From Uliginosibacterium flavum (GTDB lineage: Bacteria; Pseudomonadota; Gammaproteobacteria; Burkholderiales; Rhodocyclaceae), in the NCBI RefSeq assembly GCF_040566545.1, contig NZ_JBEWZI010000004.1, forward strand, positions 62,001 to 126,000: a stretch of 64,000 bases of DNA, read 5' to 3'. Below, piece by piece: positions 44,308 through 53,201 of the stretch. A program made the translations under genes and the position numbers. Position 1 is the stretch's first letter. The number at the start of each line of letters is the position of its first letter. The notes under the pieces are model-generated. The model saw only the letters and a program-made list of their open reading frames with translations, searched no databases and was not told the DNA's origin.

Positions 44308-45537
44308 ATGCATCGTGAAACAGAAGCAAGGCCAGGGCCTTTCGGCGCGCAGCCGCCGACGCACGGACCACGCCCGCATCGCATCGCCCTTCTGTTCAAC
44401 GCCAACAAGGTTTATGACCGTGAGATCGTCGCCGGCATCGGTGCCTATATGGGTTCAACCCGGGCCGTGTGGGATCTGTTCATGGAAGATGACTTCCGCT
44501 GCCGGCCTTGGGAAATGGAAGGCTGGGGTGGCGACGGGATCATTGCGGATTTCGACGATCCGGAAATCAGCAAGGCCTTGAGCCAGAGCCCCTGCCCGGT
44601 CGTGGCGGTAGGCAGCTCCTACGCATCGCCCGCAGATTACCCAACTGGTATTCCGTACGTCGCCACCGACAACCTGCAACTGATCAGGCTGGCGCACGAA
44701 CATCTGCTAAGTGTTGGCATTACCGAATTCGCCATGTACAGCGCGCCACTCAACCCCGGCAATCGCTGGGCGCAGGAACGTGAAAAAGCCTTCGCGACCG
44801 TCGTCGGCGGCCCGAACGCCCATAGAGCCATCTTCCGGGGCGAGGCGACTCATGCCAGCGGCTGGCAAGACGCCATGAGCAAGCTGATTGTCTGGCTACA
44901 AGCCCTGCCCAAGCCCCTCGGCATCATCGCCGTCAACGATGCGCGTGCACGTCATGTGATGCAGGCTTGCCTGATTGCCGGCCTGGCGGTTCCTGAAGAG
45001 ATTGCAATCATCGGCATCGACAACGACCCGCTGACCCAGACGCTGTCACGCATTCCGATGAGCTCGGTGATCCAGGGCACTCAGGAAATGGGCATGACGG
45101 CCGCGCGTCTGCTGCACCGCATGCTGTGCGGCGGGCGCGAATGCAGCGCACCCGTGCTGGTCGCGCCAGCAGGCATCCACATCGCCACCTCAAGCCAGCA
45201 TCAGGCCTTGCGCAATCCCTATGTGATGCGCGCCCGGCACTACATTCGCCAATACGCGGCTCAAGGCATCAAGGCCGAGCAGGTGGTTGATTACCTTGGC
45301 TTGGCACGTTCAACTCTCGACGCCTACTTCCGCAAGGAGCTTGGCCACACGGTACACGACGAAATCATGCACACCAAACTGGCCAAGGCTAAAGAACTGC
45401 TACTGGACGCGCAATTGAGCTGCGCCAGCATTGCAATCCAGTGCGGCTTCACCACCCTTCAATACATGCATGCGGTCTTTCGTCGCGAACTGGGCTGTAC
45501 TCCGCGTGAATACCAGCTTTCGCAACGCACAAGCTGA
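44308..45537 (+). CDS. xylR: XylR-type AraC-family activator
   Basis: 409 residues from the ATG at 44308, eight bases after GGGAG and 15 bases after the lyase stop. The N-terminal periplasmic-binding-like domain (about 25-300) includes RIALLFNANKVYDREIVAGI and IGIDNDPLTQTLS. The C-terminal AraC HTH (about 310-405) includes VVDYLGLARSTLDAYFRKEL and FTTLQYMHAVFRRELGCTP. This is the XylR domain order, with xylose as effector and activation of xylose genes. It would oppose the LacI-type repressor of the same island. Confidence 0.88.
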   Translation: MHRETEARPGPFGAQPPTHGPRPHRIALLFNANKVYDREIVAGIGAYMGSTRAVWDLFMEDDFRCRPWEMEGWGGDGIIADFDDPEISKALSQSPCPVVAVGSSYASPADYPTGIPYVATDNLQLIRLAHEHLLSVGITEFAMYSAPLNPGNRWAQEREKAFATVVGGPNAHRAIFRGEATHASGWQDAMSKLIVWLQALPKPLGIIAVNDARARHVMQACLIAGLAVPEEIAIIGIDNDPLTQTLSRIPMSSVIQGTQEMGMTAARLLHRMLCGGRECSAPVLVAPAGIHIATSSQHQALRNPYVMRARHYIRQYAAQGIKAEQVVDYLGLARSTLDAYFRKELGHTVHDEIMHTKLAKAKELLLDAQLSCASIAIQCGFTTLQYMHAVFRRELGCTPREYQLSQRTS

Positions 45538-45678
45538 AAACACAAGTACTCGAAGCAGATAACGGAATTGTTGCAACACCCCGAATTCGCAATCATGCAT
45601 CGCAATGGAAATCAAGGCGCTGCACCACAACGAAACTATTACCAAATAGAAAACTGTCTTTCACCAAAGGAGATATAA

Positions 45679-46917
45679 ATGAAGGAACAAAAGATTGGCT
45701 TTGCTCTGGCCCCCATCGCCATTGCGGTACTTACACTTGCCGCCGGTGCCGCACAAGCTCAAACAGAACTCAAGATCGGCGGAAAATTTGATGCGGGCTA
45801 TCAGTTCAAGCGCACGGCAGCTACTGATTCCATCACTGATGGCAGCTGCGGTAGCCCCACTGCGGCATGCTATCTCACGACAGAAACCCAGGGCGACGGC
45901 AGCGCATCAACTTCACGCATCACCATTCAAGCCAACGAAACCATCAGCCCCAGTTTGTCAGCTTTCATTGATCTGGATCTGCGCTTCACCAACATCCACG
46001 AAGGCAAGAACACAGCAACAAACGGTGGCCTCAACGCCAATGACAAAAAGATCATGGGGATTAAAGGCTCCTTCGGCAAGCTGGCTTGGGGCACTTACAA
46101 CATCGTGAACCTGTCAGGGATCGCCGATAAGCCGTATATGACCAACATCAGGGACATCGAGTTCGTGAAGTTCGGCATCTCCAAGCCACGCTCTTCGGAT
46201 CTGACGAACCGCGTAACCGAGTACGTCACGCCAATACTCACACTGGGCCCGGTCAAAATGCTGGCCAAGGCCAATTATGCCTTTGGTGATCAACACAAGG
46301 ATGGCAGCAATGACGGCAATTTGGCTGCATCGCCCAATAACACCATTGGTAGCGGTGATGCCTCGGCTGTAGGTTACGAATTGAGTCTTGGTAGCGAAGC
46401 CACTTTCGGCTATCACATCGTCAAACGCGCCGCATCCGCCTATGGTGACGCAGCCAACGGCTCCCAGTTGCGCGATGGTATGACCTACTCGGAAACCTCT
46501 GTGGTTTACAAACCCGGTTTCGCCAAAGGCCTGAAACTATCGACCTCCTACTTCGTCGAAAAGGGCTATAACCCGAACCAGACCGCAGCCCTAGGCTATG
46601 ACGGCACGGCCTTCAAGGCTAAAGGAATGAACTACGTGGTCTCATATAACTGGGACAAACTCTGGGCGGTCGGCCTGGAGGTCGCGAGCAACAAAGACTT
46701 GGGGTCGAACCGCAATAGTGGCCGTGGATTCATGTTTGGGGGCATGTATATGCTGAGCCCCAGCGTATACGTATATGGTGCCGTGGCGAAGTCAGACTTT
46801 GAGCGCAATACCTCCATCGCGGGCGGCAAATACGATGGCACCAAAGTCGGCTTCAAAGACACTCTCACACTCAGAGACGAACGTTACACGCGCTTCGGCA
46901 TCGTCAAGGAGTTCTGA
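45679..46917 (+). CDS. Gram-negative trimeric porin
   Basis: 412 residues behind AAAGGAG. The signal peptide ends in GAAQAQTELKIGGKFDAG, and the mature part opens with a beta-strand as in Porin_4 family proteins of betaproteobacteria. The last residues are FGIVKEF, with the C-terminal Phe used for outer-membrane assembly. It probably admits oligosaccharides released by the pectate lyases. Between the xylR stop and this gene (141 bases) no clear operator was seen. Confidence 0.88.
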   Translation: MKEQKIGFALAPIAIAVLTLAAGAAQAQTELKIGGKFDAGYQFKRTAATDSITDGSCGSPTAACYLTTETQGDGSASTSRITIQANETISPSLSAFIDLDLRFTNIHEGKNTATNGGLNANDKKIMGIKGSFGKLAWGTYNIVNLSGIADKPYMTNIRDIEFVKFGISKPRSSDLTNRVTEYVTPILTLGPVKMLAKANYAFGDQHKDGSNDGNLAASPNNTIGSGDASAVGYELSLGSEATFGYHIVKRAASAYGDAANGSQLRDGMTYSETSVVYKPGFAKGLKLSTSYFVEKGYNPNQTAALGYDGTAFKAKGMNYVVSYNWDKLWAVGLEVASNKDLGSNRNSGRGFMFGGMYMLSPSVYVYGAVAKSDFERNTSIAGGKYDGTKVGFKDTLTLRDERYTRFGIVKEF

Positions 46918-46954
46918 TCAGGCCTAGCCTGCTGAAGAATTCGTAAGGAGTACC

Positions 46955-48811
46955 ATGACTCCGCTATTTACCGGCACCTCACCCGGTTTATGGCGGAGTC
47001 GCTTTTTGTGGATCACGCTTCCCGGGAGTCTGTTCATGCAACGCCGCAGCTTCGTTAAAAGTCTGTTGTCGACACCCTTTGCCCTCACGGCAACATCCAG
47101 CCTGGCCGTCGAAGCCACGCCATCTCAACCTGCAGATCTACGCAGCAGCGCACTCGACGCGATGCGTCGAGCAGTGCGTCATATGGATGAAAAAGTGTCC
47201 TACCGCGGCGGCTATGTATGGGCCTGCCTGCCGGATCTGAGCGTGAGTTGGGGCGAGATGGAGGCCAAGCGCAGCATGTGCTGGATCCAGCCCCCGGGGA
47301 CCCCCACTGCGGGACACGCTTTCATTGATGCCTGGCACGCGACAGGCGAGGAAGTCTTCTACAAGGCTGCCGAACGCACCGCGCTGGCGCTGATTGAAGC
47401 GCAACTGCCCTGCGGCGGCTGGAATTACATCCATGATTTCGCCGGCGAAGAATCCCTCAAACATTGGTACGACACCATCGGCCGCAATGGCTGGCGCCTC
47501 GAAGAATTTCACCACTATTACGGCAATGCGACTTTTGACGACGCAGGCTCCGCCACCGCGTCGCAAATGTTGCTGCGCATGTATCTGGCGAAACGTGATG
47601 AACGTTTTCGCGCCCCGCTCTATCGTGCCATCGACTTAGTACTCAAAGCCCAATATGCCGGTGGCGTTGCCGACGGAGGCTGGCCGCAGCGCTGGCCGCA
47701 CTACGCCGGAGCAGCGAGCAAGATGGACGCGCCACCGGGCCTGCCGCCGGGCACTACACAAGGTATGGAGGATGGCGACTACACCCCGCACGTCACCTGG
47801 AATGACGACGTGGCCGGCGAGAACATCAAGTTCCTGCTGCTGTGCGTGATGGGTCTGGGCGAAACGCGCTTGCTGCCCGCCGTCAAACGGGCCATGGATT
47901 GCATGGCACGCATGCAGCAAGCGGCCCCACAAGCGGGCTGGGCATTGCAGCATCTGGCCACGCCCGCCAATGGACGCCCCGCCGGAGCGCCTGCCGGTGC
48001 ACGCAGCTACGAGCCGCGCGCCCTGGCCACTCACACCACGGCCACCAACATCCAGCAACTTCTCCACTATTTCCGTCTGACCGGTGATCGCCAATACCTC
48101 GCCCGCATACCGGAAGCCATCTCCTGGCTCAAGAGCTGCCCGCTCAGCGATGCCATGCTGGCAGAGAATCCGCAACTGCGCGGACGCACCCACCCCACTT
48201 TCGTCGAGCTGGGCACAAACCGCCCACGCTTTGTGCACCGCTACGGATCAAACGTACGCAACGGCGCGTACTACGTGGATTACGATCACCGCGACACGCT
48301 GAGCCATTATTCGGCTGGGCGCATGCTGCGCCTGGATGCCCTGCAAGCCGAATACGAAGTCCTGGCCAGCCTGCCTGCCGGGGTGATCGCCGAGATGCGC
48401 GCCCGCTCGCCTTTTGCACTGAAAGCCGCCGTCGCCTTGCCGCGATATTTTTCCTTGCAAAAACTCAGCCTGCCCGAACTGCTCGCCGGTGCAAAGAGCG
48501 CGACAGCAAGCATCAGCACAGCCGAGGCCACTCAGCTCATCCGGGATCTGGGCGACAAGAACTACTGGGCCACGCCCCTGCCCGCGATCACCAACCCCTA
48601 TCGTGGCGACGGCCCACGCGATGCCTTCACCGGGCGCGAGTACATGAGCCGCAATGTGGGCGACACCCACGACACCTCGCCCTACGATCCGCAAAGCCCG
48701 CCGGAGATTGCGCCCTATACCAAACGCCCCCGACCGCTGGGCATCAACACCCAGCAGTTCGTCAAGAATCTGGGACAGCTGATCGCCTTCTACGCTCCCG
48801 AGAAAACCTGA
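46955..48811 (+). CDS. Pectate lyase family 10-like protein, Tat-exported
   Basis: 618 residues from 46955 (AAGGAG at ideal distance) or 591 from 47036 (GGGAG). The second begins MQRRSFVKSLLSTPF, a clear twin-arginine signal, so it may be the real start. The mature protein has (alpha/alpha)-toroid motifs of pectic acid lyases: LPCGGWNYIHDF, NATFDDAGSATASQMLLRMY, VADGGWPQRWPHY and YTPHVTWNDDVAGENIKF. It is longer than PL10 by about 150 C-terminal residues of unknown role. Likely periplasmic, finishing the degradation of oligogalacturonides. It is last gene of the rightward arm. Confidence 0.82.
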   Translation: MTPLFTGTSPGLWRSRFLWITLPGSLFMQRRSFVKSLLSTPFALTATSSLAVEATPSQPADLRSSALDAMRRAVRHMDEKVSYRGGYVWACLPDLSVSWGEMEAKRSMCWIQPPGTPTAGHAFIDAWHATGEEVFYKAAERTALALIEAQLPCGGWNYIHDFAGEESLKHWYDTIGRNGWRLEEFHHYYGNATFDDAGSATASQMLLRMYLAKRDERFRAPLYRAIDLVLKAQYAGGVADGGWPQRWPHYAGAASKMDAPPGLPPGTTQGMEDGDYTPHVTWNDDVAGENIKFLLLCVMGLGETRLLPAVKRAMDCMARMQQAAPQAGWALQHLATPANGRPAGAPAGARSYEPRALATHTTATNIQQLLHYFRLTGDRQYLARIPEAISWLKSCPLSDAMLAENPQLRGRTHPTFVELGTNRPRFVHRYGSNVRNGAYYVDYDHRDTLSHYSAGRMLRLDALQAEYEVLASLPAGVIAEMRARSPFALKAAVALPRYFSLQKLSLPELLAGAKSATASISTAEATQLIRDLGDKNYWATPLPAITNPYRGDGPRDAFTGREYMSRNVGDTHDTSPYDPQSPPEIAPYTKRPRPLGINTQQFVKNLGQLIAFYAPEKT

Positions 48812-48827
48812 TCCGCAGAACCTGAAA

Positions 48828-48860
48828 AGCAAAACGCCCGGCAATGCCGGGCGTTTTGCT
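48828..48860. terminator. Rho-independent terminator after the second pectate lyase
   Basis: AGCAAAACGCCCGGC pairs with GCCGGGCGTTTTGCT around AAT, a 15-bp perfect stem whose right arm ends in a short T run. Confidence 0.85.
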
Positions 48861-48879
48861 TGAGTCGAGCAGGCTTATT

Positions 48880-49559
48880 TAGTCGCCCCTGAAATATCCT
48901 TGTAACCCTTAATGCATCTAGGTTTGAATGAGATAATACGGGCTGTTGGTTTGCCAGATTTTAAATTCTGGCGCGGCGTTTTCTTGCAAACCAAGCGAGC
49001 TGCGATGAAGCCCAAACGCCAAGAAGCCGTCCCGCAGGAAGATCTGTTCCGGATGCGTCTGGAGAATCTGATCGATTCGCGCCACGAACTGGTCCGACTG
49101 GCGAGCTTGATTGATTGGCCTGTTTTCGAGCGGGAGTTCGGCGCGATTCATGCAGAGGGTGCGGGTCAGCCGCCCTTGCCAACGCGGCTGATGGCCGGAC
49201 TCACCTACCTCAAGCACTGCTTTACCCTGTCTGACGAAGAGATCGTCGCGCGCTGGTGCGAGAATCCGTACTGGCAGCACTTTTGTGGCGAAGTGTTCTT
49301 TCGCCATGAGCTTCCCTGCCATCCGACAAGCCTGACGCGCTGGCGCAAACGCGTTGGTGAAGCCGGTAGCGAATGGCTGCTGACCGAAACCATCGAAGCA
49401 GGCAAGCGATCTGGCGCGCTCAAACGCCAAAGCTTCGAGAAGATCATCGTGGATACCACCGTGCAGGAGAAGGCAGTGGCTCAACGCTTCGCCACCGTCG
49501 AACCTGTCTTTGGCAACCTTCGGCACAACAAACAGCTCAACCAGATCACGTCACAGTGG
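48880..49559 (+). mobile_element. IS5-like element, copy 2, internally deleted
   Basis: It begins with the same end as copy 1 (TAGTCGCCC, then TGAAATATCCTTGTAACCC) and encodes nearly the same transposase N-terminus. After EKAVA it jumps straight to QRFATVEPVFGNLRHNKQLN, the extreme C-terminus, so most of the DDE domain is deleted. Orientation is rightward, opposite to copy 1. The two share their inner ends and diverge at their outer sides. Confidence 0.85.
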
Positions 49560-49660
49560 ATGTGCCAGATTTCTAATTGTGGCACCGCGCTTTTTTGCAA
49601 ACTTAGCGAGCCGCGATAAAGCTCAAGTGCCAGGAATCTGTCCCATAAGCGCCCGCCAAA
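49560..49660 (+). mobile_element. 5' end fragment of a related IS
   Basis: The stretch from TGTGCCAGATTTC resembles the start of the IS copies (TTGCCAGATTTTAAATTCTGG, then TTGCAAACC-AGCGAG) at about three quarters identity by eye. It is a degraded relative fused directly to the end of copy 2. Confidence 0.65.
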
Positions 49661-49723
49661 GTCATCTTTCGGCGCGCGGATCGGCGCGCCAAGTTGGAGT
49701 CCCCTCAGTGATTGGCGGACATC

Positions 49724-49803
49724 ATGGACAAATTTTTGAAACCGACCTGCACGCGGCGTCAGCACAGCGAAGAGTTCAAGCAGGCTATCGTGGCCGCATG
49801 TAG
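49724..49803 (+). pseudogene. Transposase N-terminal fragment (IS66/IS3 OrfA-like)
   Basis: It reads MDKFLKPTCTRRQHSEEF and then KQAIVAACSAPGA, like the N-terminal HTH of IS66-type OrfA proteins. It stops at a TAG at 49801 and passes straight into hsdM sequence. Confidence 0.5.
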
Positions 49804-49808
49804 CGCGC

Positions 49809-50085
49809 CGGGAGCAGAAGGGCAAGCCGCAGTCGGACAGCGCTTTGCGCGACACCGAAAACGTGCCGCTCGGTGAGAACATCGCCGCCTACTTCAAACG
49901 CGAAGTGCTGCCTCACGCGCCAGACGCCTGGATTGACGAAGAGAAGAGCAAGATAGGCTACGAAAATACGGTTTAACCGCAACTTCTACGTTTTCGAGCC
50001 GCCGCGCAGTCTGCATACCATCGACGAGGAGCTCAAGTCTGTCTCGGCCAACATCATGAAGATGCTGGAGGGCCTGGCGGAATGA
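49809..50085 (+). pseudogene. hsdM remnant (type I restriction-modification methylase, C-terminus)
   Basis: The reading REQKGKPQSDSALRDTENVP, YFKREVLPHAPDAWIDEEKS and KIGYE is followed, after one extra A in the run at 49963-49966, by FNRNFYVFEPPRSL and LEGLAE with a stop at 50083-50085. These are the conserved last 90 or so residues of HsdM. The catalytic N-terminal part is absent. Confidence 0.85.
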
Positions 50086-50168
50086 GTTTGCCGAGGTATC
50101 CAGAGTACAAGGATAGTGGCGTCGAATGGCTTGATGATGTGCCGGCCCATTGGAGTCTTTGTGCATTA
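50082..50168 (+). pseudogene. hsdS remnant (specificity subunit, N-terminus)
   Basis: The ATG overlaps the hsdM stop (ATGA) as in intact type I loci. MSLPRYPEYKDSGVEWLDDV and PAHWSL are the standard HsdS start; then homology ends. The open frame continues to 50810 only as a shadow of the ankyrin gene. Confidence 0.85.
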
Positions 50169-50204
50169 AACCCGTCCTCAGGCAAGCGCGCAGGTGATTC
50201 AAAA

Positions 50205-50954
50205 CTAACCTCCCAACAAAGCCACCACTCGCGCCTGATCCTGAATCCGTGCCAGTTGCAGCGGTGTATAGCCTTCCGAGCGCTGATCCGTGCGCGCACC
50301 GCGCTGGATCAGCGCCAGCGCCATGTCTTCGTGGTTTTCCAGGATCGCCCAGAACAAGGGGCTGCGCCCCGTCTCGTCACGCCGATCCAGATTCAAGCGC
50401 CGTGGCAGCAAGGCCTCGAAGCCTCTGGTGTTGCCATAGCGCACCGCCACCAGAATCGGCGATTCGCCCTCGCCATTGGGCACATTCACATCAGCACCGG
50501 CCGCCAGCAACTGCGCCACGATGTCGTCACGCTTGAGCATCAGCGCCAGATGCAGTGGCGAATCACCATTCACGTTGCGGATGTCCGGCCGCGCACCCGC
50601 ACGCAGCAACATCTTTACCATCTCCACATCACCATGAATCGTCGCGCTGGTCAATGCGGATTGCCCTTCACTGCCGACCAAGTCGGGATTCACACGTTTG
50701 GCCAGCAGCGTTTTCAGCAAAGACTGCTGCCGTCCCAGCGCCGCCATCACCACCGTGTTGTTGCCGTCCTTGTCCACCGCATGCAGCTTGGCGCCCAGCG
50801 CGATGGCTAGATTGAAACTGGTCATGTCACCGCGCCGCGCCGCAAACGTCAGGCTGCGATCCAGATCCTCCTTGCGGACATCCTCGTCAGCCAGCACCAC
50901 GCCCGAAAACAAGATGACTCCCACCCAAAAACTTCGCATCAAACAAGCCCGCAT
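50205..50954 (-). CDS. Periplasmic ankyrin-repeat protein
   Basis: 249 residues from the ATG at 50954, five bases after GGAG. It has a signal peptide (residues 1-22, ending near VVLADED), then six or so ankyrin repeats with recognisable cores: LTFAARRGDMTSFNLAIALG, SALTSATIHGDVEMVKMLL, SPLHLALMLKRDDIVAQLL and SPLFWAILENHEDMALALI. It is a protein-interaction scaffold in the periplasm; partner unknown. It is convergent with the hsdS remnant and divergent from pstS. Confidence 0.85.
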   Translation of the reverse strand: MRACLMRSFWVGVILFSGVVLADEDVRKEDLDRSLTFAARRGDMTSFNLAIALGAKLHAVDKDGNNTVVMAALGRQQSLLKTLLAKRVNPDLVGSEGQSALTSATIHGDVEMVKMLLRAGARPDIRNVNGDSPLHLALMLKRDDIVAQLLAAGADVNVPNGEGESPILVAVRYGNTRGFEALLPRRLNLDRRDETGRSPLFWAILENHEDMALALIQRGARTDQRSEGYTPLQLARIQDQARVVALLGG

Positions 50955-51138
50955 GATTTCTCCATGAACGCCCGACCGGAACGCCGGCCAGCAAACCCTG
51001 CTAGATAGCACGCGGGCATTGCAAGGCCGTGATCAGTAACACTCCTAACGGACTATTCACCCATTCACCAGGCGTCACACGCCTGCAGCCTCGGCCGTCT
51101 AAGCTTGCGCGGCTAAATTCACTCCTCTGAGGTTATCC

Positions 51139-52179
51139 ATGTACAAGCGTCTGTTGTCCGCCTGCCTGACAGTTTCACTGGCGGCCCTGCCTGCGATTTC
51201 CCATGCTGCAGACGTTACCGGCGCCGGAGCCTCCTTCCCTGCGCCGATCTATAGCAAGTGGGCGGATGCCTACGCCAAAGCCAGCGGCAATCGCGTCAAT
51301 TACCAGTCCATCGGCTCGGGCGCCGGCATCAAGCAGATCACCGCCAAGACGGTCGACTTCGGGGCATCCGACATGCCCTTGCTGCCTGACGAACTGATCC
51401 GCAGCGGAATGATTCAATTCCCCGCCGTGATCGGTGGCGTCGTCCCGGTCGTCAAGATTGCCGGCATCAAAGCCGGCGAGTTGAAGCTGACAGGCCCGAT
51501 CCTCGCTGACATCTATCTGGGCAAGATCACCAAGTGGAGCCACAAGGCCATCACCGACCTGAATCCCACGCTCAAGCTGCCGGATGCCGACATCGCCGTG
51601 GTGCGTCGTGCCGACGGGTCGGGCACCTCGTTTGTCTTCACCAACTATCTGTCTAAAGTTTCCAGCGACTGGAAAAGCCGCGTCGGCGAAGGCACGGCTC
51701 CGCAGTGGCCGGTGGGCCTGGGCGGCAAGGGCAACGAGGGCGTCGCCGCCTTCGTGCAGCGCCTGCCGAACGCCATCGGCTATGTCGAATTCGCCTATGC
51801 CAAACAGAACAAGCTGACCTGGACGCAGATGCAGAACAAGGACAAGGCCTTCATTCAGCCCGATGACAGCAGTTTCGCCGCCGCAGCGGTGACTGCCGAC
51901 TGGAGCCGCAGCTTTTACGAAATTCTCACCGACAAGGCTGGCGCCAATGCCTGGCCGATCACCAGCGCGACCTTCATCCTGATGCATCGCACTCAGGATC
52001 TGCCGTTGCAAGGCGCCGAGGTGCTGAAGTTCTTCGAGTGGGCCTACAAGAATGGCGCTGCCATGGCCACAGAGCTGGACTACGTGCCGTTGCATGAAGC
52101 CACCGTAAAGCAGATCAACTCGGCGGCCTGGGCGCAGATCAAGGATGTCGCCGGCAAACCGGTCTACAGCGCACGCTGA
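51139..52179 (+). CDS. pstS: Phosphate ABC transporter substrate-binding protein
   Basis: 346 residues with a signal peptide ending in SHAAD. It binds phosphate in the periplasm: TGAGASFPAPIYSKW at the mature start, SIGSGAGIKQI, DFGASDMPL and RRADGSGTSFVF are the PstS phosphate-contact segments. First gene of pstSCAB. A clear Pho box (two CTGTCAT repeats) was not found upstream; instead there is a small perfect hairpin at 51069-51085. Confidence 0.95.
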   Translation: MYKRLLSACLTVSLAALPAISHAADVTGAGASFPAPIYSKWADAYAKASGNRVNYQSIGSGAGIKQITAKTVDFGASDMPLLPDELIRSGMIQFPAVIGGVVPVVKIAGIKAGELKLTGPILADIYLGKITKWSHKAITDLNPTLKLPDADIAVVRRADGSGTSFVFTNYLSKVSSDWKSRVGEGTAPQWPVGLGGKGNEGVAAFVQRLPNAIGYVEFAYAKQNKLTWTQMQNKDKAFIQPDDSSFAAAAVTADWSRSFYEILTDKAGANAWPITSATFILMHRTQDLPLQGAEVLKFFEWAYKNGAAMATELDYVPLHEATVKQINSAAWAQIKDVAGKPVYSAR

Positions 52180-52189
52180 GTCGCCGCAC

Positions 52190-53194
52190 ATGAGTCTCAC
52201 CATCACCGAAACGCCGGGCGAGCTCAGCGATTTCACACCGGACGACAGCCGCCCGCATCTGGCGCAGGCGCGCCGCGACTATCGCGAGTTCGCCTTCGCC
52301 TGGTTGACCCGCAGCGTCGCAACGCTGGTGCTGCTGACCTTGCTGGGGATCATCGCCTCGCTGCTCATCGCATCCTGGCCGACGATCCGCAGCATGGGTT
52401 TCGACTTCCTGCTCAGCGCCGAGTGGAATCCGCCCATGGATCGCTACGGCGCGATGGTGCCGATCTACGGCACGCTAGTGACCTCGGCCATCGCCCTGAT
52501 CATTGCCGTTCCGGTCAGCTTCGGCATCGCGCTGTTCCTGACCGAGCTGGCCCCGGCCTGGCTGCGCCGACCGCTGGGCACGGCGATTGAACTGCTGGCC
52601 GCCATCCCCAGCATCGTTTACGGCATGTGGGGCCTGCTCGTGTTCTCGCCGATTTTTGCCGAACACATCCAGCCGGCATTGGGCGCCACACTCGGCAAAC
52701 TACCCCTGATCGGCCATCTGTTTTCCGGCCCGCCGATGGGCATCGGCCTGCTCTGCGCCGGCATCATTCTGGCGATCATGATCATCCCCTTCATCGCTTC
52801 GGTGATGCGGGATGTCTTCGAGATCACTCCGCCGATGATTCGCGAATCCGCCTACGGCATGGGTTGCACCACCTGGGAAGTGGTCTGGAACATCGTCCTG
52901 CCCTACTCCAAAACCGGCATCATCGGCGGCATCATGCTCGGCCTCGGGCGCGCGCTCGGAGAAACCATGGCAGTGACCTTCGTGATCGGCAACACCAACA
53001 GCCTGTCCTCCCCATCCCTCTTCATGCCGGGCAACAGCGCCACCTCGGCCCTGGCCAATGAATTCGCCGAGGCAGCCCCCGGCCTGCACACCTCGGCCCT
53101 GATCGAACTCGCCCTGGTTCTGTTTGTGATTACCCTGGCAGTGCTGGCCGCCTCTCGCCTGCTGCTGGCACGCATGAACCGTCACGCAGGCTAA
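52190..53194 (+). CDS. pstC: Phosphate ABC transporter permease
   Basis: 334 residues from the ATG at 52190, 10 bases after the pstS stop. It has six membrane helices after a 40-residue cytoplasmic N-terminus, with PstC features ELLAAIPSIVYGMWGL and the loop IRESAYGMGCTTWEVVWNIV followed by GLGRALGETMAVTFVIGN. It forms the channel with PstA. Confidence 0.95.
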   Translation: MSLTITETPGELSDFTPDDSRPHLAQARRDYREFAFAWLTRSVATLVLLTLLGIIASLLIASWPTIRSMGFDFLLSAEWNPPMDRYGAMVPIYGTLVTSAIALIIAVPVSFGIALFLTELAPAWLRRPLGTAIELLAAIPSIVYGMWGLLVFSPIFAEHIQPALGATLGKLPLIGHLFSGPPMGIGLLCAGIILAIMIIPFIASVMRDVFEITPPMIRESAYGMGCTTWEVVWNIVLPYSKTGIIGGIMLGLGRALGETMAVTFVIGNTNSLSSPSLFMPGNSATSALANEFAEAAPGLHTSALIELALVLFVITLAVLAASRLLLARMNRHAG

Positions 53195-53201
53195 GAACAA
53201 A

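Noticed and set aside
50082..50810. 242-residue protein starting with the HsdS N-terminus
   Set aside because: Only the first 29 codons have HsdS character. The rest is the antisense of the ankyrin gene.
51012..51138. Pho box upstream of pstS
   Set aside because: No pair of CTGTCAT-like repeats could be found; only a small hairpin at 51069-51085 is present.
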